From assembly GCA_003648395.1 (NCBI GenBank), contig QMPB01000267.1, positions 1 through 6,518 of the forward strand: a DNA stretch of 6,518 bases, in the 5' to 3' direction. Below are positions 1 to 4,817 of this stretch, in pieces (position 1 is the first letter of the stretch; each line of letters opens with the position of its first letter). Source of the stretch: Bacteroidota bacterium (GTDB lineage: Bacteria > Bacteroidota > Bacteroidia > Bacteroidales > UBA1556). The translations under genes and the position numbers were made by a program. The notes under the pieces were generated by a model, which was not told the DNA's origin, did no database searches, and was given only the letters and a program-made list of their open reading frames with translations.

Positions 1-300
1 AGTGAACCTCTATATGAGATTGATAGATTCATTGATGCTATGCATGCTATCAGAGAAGAGATAAGAGAAGTAGAAGAAGGTAAGGTTGCAAGAGAATTAC
101 ATATTATCAATCAAGCTCCGCATACTATGAGTGTTGTTACTTCTGAAGAATGGACGAGACCTTATAGCAGAGAGAAAGCAGCGTTTCCAACTTTGCATGT
201 TAAAGTGGATAAATATTGGCCAACAGTTAGCAAAATAGATGATGGTTATGGCGACCGTAATCTAATGTGTAATTGTGAGCCAATAGAGAATTATTTGTAA
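1..300 (+). CDS. gcvP: Glycine dehydrogenase (aminomethyl-transferring), P protein of the glycine cleavage system, C-terminal end
   Basis: Only the last 99 codons are in the window; the frame is open from base 1 and ends at TAA 298-300. GcvP is the PLP-dependent decarboxylase of the cytoplasmic glycine cleavage complex. It releases CO2 from glycine and passes the aminomethyl group to the lipoyl arm of GcvH. The call rests on the very conserved GcvP tail: an ELDRF-like segment (EIDRFIDAM, residues 6-14 of the fragment), the block RPYSREKAAFP at 53-63, a WP segment near 73-74, and GDRNLMCNC at 84-92 followed by a PIENY ending that corresponds to the usual PPxExY. The PLP lysine lies upstream and is not visible. 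Full-length GcvP is normally about 950 residues. The reading frame is intact and the stop falls where the family usually ends, so there is no sign of truncation at the 3' end. No other gcv gene is in the window. Confidence 0.95.
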   Translation, partial: SEPLYEIDRFIDAMHAIREEIREVEEGKVARELHIINQAPHTMSVVTSEEWTRPYSREKAAFPTLHVKVDKYWPTVSKIDDGYGDRNLMCNCEPIENYL

Positions 301-309
301 ATATTAGTT

Positions 310-345
310 GTTCCTTATTTTTTATAATTATTGAAAACAAGGAAC
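310..345 (+). terminator. Weak hairpin downstream of gcvP, possible terminator
   Basis: Arms at 310-321 (GTTCCTTATTTT) and 334-345 (AAAACAAGGAAC) pair over 12 positions with one A/C mismatch, around a 12-base loop. The hairpin starts ten bases after the gcvP stop, the right place for an end-of-operon signal. However, no U-run follows the right arm, so it does not fit a classical intrinsic terminator. It could instead protect the mRNA 3' end or be a chance pairing in AT-rich DNA. Confidence 0.3.
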
Positions 346-370
346 ATAATGCAACTATAAATTATTAATC

Positions 371-401
371 TTGTCTATTTGATAGCTTTATTATACTTTT
401 G
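371..401 (+). promoter_or_regulatory. Bacteroidota-type promoter for the T9SS cargo gene
   Basis: TACTTTTG at 394-401 matches the Bacteroidota -7 element TAnnTTTG exactly. A TTG at 371-373, 20 bases upstream, fits the loose -33 element. Transcription would start near 406-408, giving a leader of about 55 bases that is A/T-rich and lacks a Shine-Dalgarno sequence, as usual in this phylum. A 12-bp palindrome, TTTATATATAAA (414-425), lies in the leader but is low-complexity. The promoter separates the 462-1721 gene from gcvP. Confidence 0.6.
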
Positions 402-461
402 TACACTTATTTTTTTATATATAAATAATATACTAAATTAATCAATTAAATAAATTTAACT

Positions 462-1721
462 ATGAACAAATTTTACATTACACTAGCTATTGTTTTAGCA
501 GGTTTTACAGCGAATGCTCAAAACTTTAAAATGGGACCAAAATTAAGTGTGTCTCAAGCAAAAGTTGAAGCGATAAGAACGGCAGCGAAAAAACAAGCAA
601 GCAATTCAAAAGCTATTAACTCACAATGGTATAATTATGCCCTATGTATGGACTCATTAATTGGAGATATTGGAAGCTTAAGCGGTAATTATCTTTTCCC
701 AGACACAACTATCAGAGCAAATTTTGCTGGAACAGCAGATGCGACTCCATGGGTTCACTCTCTTGCTTGTATTCTTGATCCAAAATCATCAACTGTTTTT
801 AGACAAGATGGTATTCAAATGATTGATATGAATACACCTTATACTTTGGATTCTGTAAGCTTTTATTGTAGTTATATTAGAAATACTGAAGCAAGTATAG
901 TTGATACTCTTGTTTTTGAATTTTTAACTACAAATAGTCATAGCGAGGTTCCTAAATGGCAGTTTACTAGTAGCGGAATTAAATTCTTTGGTCTTCTTCG
1001 TACAGGTTTGTATTTTGATGCTGCAAGTAAAGTAACTTATAAATTGCCTATTTCAGTTAACGATTCAGCTGCAAATTTTGGATGGATGAAAAGATTTCAA
1101 GTAGCAGTTCCTTCTGCAGTGAGTATTAATCCAAATGAAATGATATGTTATAATGTAACTTTCTTACCAGGTTATTCTTTTAATGGTGATGATACATTAA
1201 ATACAAAGAATTATATTCAATTCTATTCAATGGAAGAAAATGGAGAGGATACAGATCCTACATATACTGACGGTGATTGGAATTCATCTCAAATATTAAC
1301 AACTAGTGGATTATATCCAGAAGACGCTATTGATTCTTCTTGGATGGATTCATATGTTCCTGAGTGGGCTTATATGACTGGTTATGGTTTTGAGAATCAT
1401 TTGATGGGATTTTTATTGACTGCTGATGCTGGATATAACTCAATATCTAATACTAGTACAAATGGACTTTCTGTATCTCAGAATATGCCAAATCCTTTCT
1501 CTGGAAACTCTACTATTAACTATTCTTTAAATGAAAAATCAGAAGTTTCTTTAGAAGTATATAATGTTACAGGTTCTAAAGTAATGGAACTTAACGAAGG
1601 TGTAAAAACTGCGGGTAATCATAGCATTCAAATTGATGCTTCTAATCTTAATGCAGGAGTTTATTATTATTCAGTAATTGCTGGTGATAAGAGAATTACT
1701 AAGAAAATGATTGTTTATTAA
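462..1721 (+). CDS. Secreted protein of unknown function with T9SS type A C-terminal sorting domain
   Basis: This 419-residue protein has clear export signals at both ends. Residues 1-19 form a Sec signal peptide: a Lys at position 3, a hydrophobic core, and an ANA-Q cleavage site after A19, typical of Bacteroidota. Residues about 340-419 form a T9SS type A sorting domain: QNMPNPFSG (340-348), VSLEVYNVTGSKV (362-374), LNAGVYYYSV (396-405) and the terminal KKMIVY (414-419). By family knowledge, the protein crosses the outer membrane through T9SS, the sorting domain is removed, and the cargo is released or anchored to the cell surface. Residues 20-55 are polar and rich in Ala/Lys/Ser. The middle (about 56-325) is rich in Ser, Thr, Asp and aromatic residues, looks all-beta, and holds no enzymatic motif I recognise. 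It could be an adhesin, a matrix protein or a carbohydrate-binding protein. It stands alone between its own promoter and a strong terminator, so it is probably monocistronic. The start is fixed by the signal peptide. Confidence 0.9.
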   Translation: MNKFYITLAIVLAGFTANAQNFKMGPKLSVSQAKVEAIRTAAKKQASNSKAINSQWYNYALCMDSLIGDIGSLSGNYLFPDTTIRANFAGTADATPWVHSLACILDPKSSTVFRQDGIQMIDMNTPYTLDSVSFYCSYIRNTEASIVDTLVFEFLTTNSHSEVPKWQFTSSGIKFFGLLRTGLYFDAASKVTYKLPISVNDSAANFGWMKRFQVAVPSAVSINPNEMICYNVTFLPGYSFNGDDTLNTKNYIQFYSMEENGEDTDPTYTDGDWNSSQILTTSGLYPEDAIDSSWMDSYVPEWAYMTGYGFENHLMGFLLTADAGYNSISNTSTNGLSVSQNMPNPFSGNSTINYSLNEKSEVSLEVYNVTGSKVMELNEGVKTAGNHSIQIDASNLNAGVYYYSVIAGDKRITKKMIVY

Positions 1722-1745
1722 TAGAAACAATTAAAATAATATATG

Positions 1746-1778
1746 AAAAGCCTTGACATTTATTGTCAGGGCTTTTTT
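1746..1778 (+). terminator. Rho-independent terminator after the T9SS cargo gene
   Basis: A 13-bp stem pairs AAAAGCCTTGACA (1746-1758) with TGTCAGGGCTTTT (1764-1776), with one T-G wobble and a 5-base loop. A run of six T (1773-1778) begins within the right arm. It lies 25 bases past the stop codon at 1719-1721. The A-run on the left arm also gives the opposite strand a T-tail, so it could work in both directions. It cleanly separates the cargo gene from the SDR gene. Confidence 0.88.
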
Positions 1779-1803
1779 ATGCTTTACAATAGAGTTTTTT
1801 TAA

Positions 1804-1811
1804 GATATTTG
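1804..1811 (+). promoter_or_regulatory. Possible -7 element immediately upstream of the SDR gene
   Basis: GATATTTG at 1804-1811 matches the Bacteroidota -7 consensus TAnnTTTG at all but the first position. It ends only four bases before the ATG at 1816. If used, transcription would begin at or just inside the start codon, giving a leaderless or nearly leaderless mRNA. No good -33 TTG is visible at the right distance. The terminator at 1746-1778 implies that some promoter lies in 1779-1815, and this is the best candidate there. Confidence 0.25.
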
Positions 1812-1815
1812 TAAA

Positions 1816-2823
1816 ATGGCATTTATTACAGGCGCAAGTGGATTATTAGGAAGTCATTTGGTATTTACTTTACTAAATAATGGGGAAGATGTATTCGCAT
1901 TGAAAAGGAAGAATAGTAATATTGATATTGTGAAAAAATGCCTTAAAATCTATTCAAATGACTATATTGAATTATTTGATAGAATAAATTGGGTAGAAGG
2001 AGATATCCTAGATTTCTATTTGATGGATGAAATGGCAAAACAGCATAAAGAGGTATATCATACTGCAGCTTTTGTAAGTTTTATTAAAAAAGACCATTCT
2101 AAAATACTAGATATTAATATTCAAGGAACTGCAAATATTGCAGATGCTTGTAAAAATCATGGTTCAAGATTAGTTTATGCGAGCTCCATTGCATCACTTG
2201 GAAGAGGCTTATCCGATAATTCTACAACAGAAAAAGATTTTAGGGACAGTAGTTTTAAAAGTTCAGTTTATTCAAAAAGTAAATTCCTTGCTGAAATGGA
2301 GGTTTGGAGAGCAATTGCGGAGGGTTTGGATGCTGTAATGGTTAATCCCTCTGTTATTATTGGCCCTGGTGATTGGAATAAATCAAGTACGCAGCTCTTT
2401 AAAACAGTGAATAATGGATTGAAGTTTTATACCGATGGGACTAATGGTTATGTTGATGTACGAGACGTTGCAAATATTATGTATAAGTTAATGAAAAGTA
2501 GTATTTCTGCTGAAAGATATATTTTGTCTTCAGAAGATGTAACGTATAAAGATTTATTCTCAAATATTGCATTGGAATTAGGCAAGAAGCCACCTTCTAT
2601 TTTAGCTAATAAGCTTTTGTCGGGAGTAGCTTGGAGAGCAATGTCAGTGGTTAGCTTTATGACTTCTACTACGCCCTTAATTACCAAGGAAACTTCTAAC
2701 TCTGCAAACTCTCATTATTCGTATTCATCTAAAAAGATTATTGAAGAATTAGATTATAAGTTTATTCCCATTGATGAAAGTATTAAGCATACAGCCAGAA
2801 TATTTAAATCTCAAAACAATTAA
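1816..2823 (+). CDS. NAD(P)-dependent epimerase/dehydratase, extended SDR family (dihydroflavonol reductase/3-beta-HSD-like)
   Basis: This 335-residue cytoplasmic oxidoreductase has a complete extended-SDR Rossmann fold. The nucleotide-binding GASGLLG is at 6-12. The adenine-contacting Asp is D63 (in EGDI), HTAA is at 82-85, and NIQGT at 101-105 is the usual NVxGT. The catalytic set is S123/S124 (in YASSIAS) and Y152-xxx-K156 (YSKSK). NPSVIIGPGDW (near 177-187) and the later YVDVRDVA segment are typical of reductases acting on sugars, sterols or flavonoid-like substrates. The true substrate cannot be read from the sequence. Basic residues after the second strand (K30-R31) hint at NADP(H), which is inference. 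The length is normal. The start at 1816 is preferred because the glycine loop begins five residues in, as usual, and an in-frame TAA lies at 1801-1803. The stop is one base before the ATP-cone nuclease start, so the two genes probably share an mRNA. The product could be an epimerase or a reductase. Confidence 0.88.
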   Translation: MAFITGASGLLGSHLVFTLLNNGEDVFALKRKNSNIDIVKKCLKIYSNDYIELFDRINWVEGDILDFYLMDEMAKQHKEVYHTAAFVSFIKKDHSKILDINIQGTANIADACKNHGSRLVYASSIASLGRGLSDNSTTEKDFRDSSFKSSVYSKSKFLAEMEVWRAIAEGLDAVMVNPSVIIGPGDWNKSSTQLFKTVNNGLKFYTDGTNGYVDVRDVANIMYKLMKSSISAERYILSSEDVTYKDLFSNIALELGKKPPSILANKLLSGVAWRAMSVVSFMTSTTPLITKETSNSANSHYSYSSKKIIEELDYKFIPIDESIKHTARIFKSQNN

Positions 2824-2824
2824 T

Positions 2825-3667
2825 ATGCAATCTATAAAAAAGGAACTACTAGTTAAAAAGAAGTCTGGAGATTTAGTTGAATTTGATGCTGCTAAACTTC
2901 GTGTGTCTTTGAAAAGAGTGGGAGCTAATAATGTAATAATTGATAGAGTAATTCAAGAAACAGAATTATTTATTCAGAATGGAATGTCTACTCATAAAAT
3001 TTATAAAAAGGCATATAGTATACTTAAAAAGCTATCAAATAAAAGTGCAGGAAAGTATAGATTAAAAAGAGCCATTATGGAACTTGGCCCTACTGGATAT
3101 CCATTTGAACATTTTGTTGGAGCTATTATTAAGGCTCAAGGATTTGAAGTAGAAACAGGGGTTATTGTTGAAGGGAACTGTGTTACACATGAAGTTGATG
3201 TTGTTGCTCATAACAAAGGAAAACTGATAGTTGTAGAATGTAAATTTCATCGTGAGGGAAATCGTAAAAGTGATGTAAAAGTGCCATTATATATTCGTTC
3301 TCGCTTTAATGATATTGAGAATAAATGGAAAAATGAAGGGAAAATTGGAAGTAGAACATACGAACCATGGGTTGTTACCAACACAAGATTTACTAAAGAC
3401 GCAGAGCAATATGGAAAATGTAGCGGGCTTAAATTAGTTTCTTGGGATTATCCCAATGGAAATAGCCTTCGAGACATGATTGATAATGCTGGACTTCATC
3501 CTATTACAAGTTTGCAAAACCTTACAAAAAGCGAAAAGCAAAAACTTGTAGAAAGCGGAATAGTTCTTTGTAGAGAAATAACAGAACAAGATTTAATAAA
3601 AGCATATATAAAAGCAAATAAGATAAAGAAAATATTACAAGAAGCTAAGGATTTAGTAGAATTGTAA
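2825..3667 (+). CDS. ATP-cone domain fused to Mrr-like PD-(D/E)XK restriction endonuclease domain
   Basis: With the start at 2825 the protein has 280 residues in three parts. Residues about 5-88 resemble an ATP-cone: VKKKSGDLVEFD (10-21), then KLRVSLKRVGA (24-34) and helices ending in LKRAIMELGPTGYPFE. ATP-cones bind ATP/dATP and are best known as allosteric sensors in ribonucleotide reductases and NrdR. Residues about 92-215 look like an Mrr-type nuclease: possible first acid E95, then D125 in EVDVV, then E138-x-K140 in VVECK, the full PD-(D/E)XK set. Residues about 228-260, with LTKSEKQKLVESGIV, resemble a helix-hairpin-helix or similar DNA-contacting tail. A fully open upstream extension to 2771 exists, but it overlaps the SDR gene and adds 18 residues outside the domain. 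The 2825 ATG follows the SDR stop by one base, which suits translational coupling. There is no adjacent methyltransferase, so this is not a standard restriction-modification pair. The in vivo role is not known to me; repair, DNA turnover or defence are possible. Confidence 0.85.
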   Translation: MQSIKKELLVKKKSGDLVEFDAAKLRVSLKRVGANNVIIDRVIQETELFIQNGMSTHKIYKKAYSILKKLSNKSAGKYRLKRAIMELGPTGYPFEHFVGAIIKAQGFEVETGVIVEGNCVTHEVDVVAHNKGKLIVVECKFHREGNRKSDVKVPLYIRSRFNDIENKWKNEGKIGSRTYEPWVVTNTRFTKDAEQYGKCSGLKLVSWDYPNGNSLRDMIDNAGLHPITSLQNLTKSEKQKLVESGIVLCREITEQDLIKAYIKANKIKKILQEAKDLVEL

Positions 3668-3679
3668 AAGAAATTATAA

Positions 3680-3707
3680 GGCTAAAAATTAAAGTATAAA
3701 GTTAGCC
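3680..3707 (+). other. Small inverted repeat downstream of the ATP-cone nuclease gene
   Basis: GGCTAA (3680-3685) and TTAGCC (3702-3707) form a perfect 6-bp stem around a 16-base loop, followed by ATTTTC. It starts 12 bases after the nuclease stop. The stem is short and the T-run is only four bases, so termination would be weak. No TAnnTTTG element is visible in 3668-3765, so rsmA may depend on read-through past this site. Confidence 0.25.
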
Positions 3708-3765
3708 ATTTTCAGAAACACAGTATATCAAACAAGAAACGCCAAACATATTAATAATTTATTTA

Positions 3766-4536
3766 ATGGAAGTAAAAGCGAAAAAAAGTCTAGGGCAACA
3801 TTTTTTAAAAGATATGGAAGTTGCAAATAATATTGCAAGAGCAATTGAAGGTGAAGGTGATACTGTTTTAGAAATTGGTCCTGGAATGGGTGTTCTGACA
3901 AAGATAATTAAAGGTTTTAATTATAAAAAACTCTATGTCTCAGAAGTTGATTTAGAATCAATTTATTATTTAGTGGCAAATAAGATTGTTGAGAAAGACC
4001 AAATTCTAGGCGATTTTATGAAGCTAGATATTGCGGAACTATTTGGAAAAGACATTTCTGTTATTGGAAATTTTCCATATAATATTTCTAGCCAGATTGT
4101 ATTTAAAACTATAGATGACAGAAAGTATATTAATATATTCGCAGGAATGTTTCAAAAGGAAGTTGCAGAGAGAATTTGTGCCTCTCCAGGAAGCAAACAG
4201 TTTGGAATTATTAGTGTGATGGTTCAGGCTTATTTTGATACAGAATATCTTTTCACTGTAGAACCAGAAGTGTTTAATCCTCCTCCAAAGGTTAAGTCTG
4301 GAGTAATTAGATTAAAGAGAAGAGAAAACTTAAATATTGATTGTGATGAAGTTCTGTTTAAGAAAATTGTTAAAACAACATTCAATACTAGACGAAAAAT
4401 GTTAAGAGTAAGTCTTAAAAGATTGATTGGCGCCAATGACTTCTTAAAAGATGACTTTTATATGAAGCGTCCAGAACAATTATCGGTGGAAGATTTTATT
4501 CGTATTACAAATGAAATTTCCTCTATTGAAAAATAG
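3766..4536 (+). CDS. rsmA: 16S rRNA (adenine1518-N6/adenine1519-N6)-dimethyltransferase
   Basis: RsmA (KsgA) uses S-adenosylmethionine to dimethylate two adjacent adenines in the 3'-terminal hairpin of 16S rRNA, a late step in small-subunit assembly. Loss usually gives kasugamycin resistance. All family signatures are present in 256 residues. KKSLGQHFLKD is at 6-16, and SAM motif I VLEIGPGMG is at 34-42. The acidic E60-x-D62 contacts the SAM ribose and D83 lies in the adenine-binding loop. The catalytic motif NFPYNIS is at 102-108, FQKEVAER at 129-136, FNPPPKVKSGVIR at 170-182, and FNTRRKML at 206-213. A C-terminal RPEQLS (235-240) lies in the helical rRNA-binding domain. The length is normal for Bacteroidota. 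The start at 3766 places KKSLGQHFL near the N-terminus as expected. The gene lies 98 bases after the nuclease gene; no promoter is apparent between them, so it may be co-transcribed. Confidence 0.97.
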   Translation: MEVKAKKSLGQHFLKDMEVANNIARAIEGEGDTVLEIGPGMGVLTKIIKGFNYKKLYVSEVDLESIYYLVANKIVEKDQILGDFMKLDIAELFGKDISVIGNFPYNISSQIVFKTIDDRKYINIFAGMFQKEVAERICASPGSKQFGIISVMVQAYFDTEYLFTVEPEVFNPPPKVKSGVIRLKRRENLNIDCDEVLFKKIVKTTFNTRRKMLRVSLKRLIGANDFLKDDFYMKRPEQLSVEDFIRITNEISSIEK

Positions 4537-4562
4537 CTCTCCAATTTTTTGGAAAGCTATTT
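4531..4562 (+). terminator. Hairpin overlapping the rsmA stop codon, probable terminator
   Basis: AAATAGCT (4531-4538) pairs with AGCTATTT (4555-4562). An inner TCC/GGA (4540-4542 with 4551-4553) continues the stem after a C/A mismatch, leaving an 8-base loop AATTTTTT. The left arm contains the rsmA TAG (4534-4536). Only three T close the right arm, so termination on the + strand may be modest. The A-run before the left arm would give a better U-tail for a transcript on the other strand. Confidence 0.5.
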
Positions 4563-4817
4563 AAGCATTAATTAGTGATTTGATATGTGATTATTAACTA
4601 ACAAGATTTCTACTTAGGGTAGAATCGATACAAACCGTTTAAAAGAGGAGGGAATATAGCACTTAAAGGAACAAAGATGAGAAACATATCAAATTTCTTA
4701 ATACAACAAAATTAATACAATATGAAGGCTGAAGGAATTGTAATTTTGCCTGAAAACATAGGTTTTTTACCTAATTATTTATAATTATGATTAGAAATAC
4801 TTATTAAAAAAATTATT
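4563..4817 (+). other. AT-rich intergenic region between rsmA and the S8 protease gene
   Basis: No convincing gene is present. A short hairpin pairs GAT-TCTAC (4605-4613, with one bulged T) with GTAGAATC (4619-4626) across a 5-base loop, and has no U-tail. A purine run, GAGGAGGG (4645-4652), looks like a Shine-Dalgarno sequence but no start codon follows it closely. Two tiny open frames, 4677-4715 (12 aa) and 4722-4784 (20 aa), have no supporting features. A -7-like element at 4741-4748 is listed separately. A 5-bp stem TAGGT/ACCTA (4759-4763 with 4769-4773) is too weak to call. Confidence 0.5.
4741..4748 (+). promoter_or_regulatory. Candidate -7 promoter element for the S8 protease gene
   Basis: TAATTTTG is an exact match to the Bacteroidota -7 consensus TAnnTTTG. 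Transcription would start near 4753-4755, about 63 bases before the ATG at 4818, a normal leader length. No clear TTG or TTTG lies about 20 bases upstream, so the -33 element is weak or absent. It is the only such match seen in the intergenic region. Confidence 0.42.

Noticed and set aside
414..425. 12-bp palindrome TTTATATATAAA as an operator
   Set aside because: It is low-complexity A/T sequence in an A/T-rich leader and is expected by chance.
2448..2687. Reverse-strand open frame of 79 codons
   Set aside because: It lies wholly within the SDR gene, has no recognisable product, and is explained as an antisense shadow in AT-rich coding DNA.
2771..2824. Longer start for the ATP-cone nuclease, giving 298 residues and overlapping the SDR gene by 53 bases
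   Set aside because: The extra 18 residues lie outside the ATP-cone, and the ATG at 2825, one base after the SDR stop, is the natural coupled start.
3062..3250. Reverse-strand open frame of 62 codons
   Set aside because: It lies inside the nuclease domain of a well-supported gene, and its low-complexity Asn/Phe/Ser-rich product matches nothing.
2825..3667. Classical restriction-modification system
   Set aside because: No methyltransferase or specificity gene lies on either side, and the ATP-cone is not part of standard type II or type IV enzymes.
4230..4436. Reverse-strand open frame of 68 codons
   Set aside because: It is antisense to the conserved C-terminal half of rsmA, so the forward reading is the real one.
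4645..4652. GAGGAGGG as a Shine-Dalgarno sequence
   Set aside because: No start codon follows within a usable distance, and no other gene in the window uses such a site.
4722..4784. 20-codon open frame as a small protein gene
   Set aside because: It has no promoter or homology I can recognise, and the candidate -7 element at 4741-4748 lies within it, which argues that it is not translated from that promoter.
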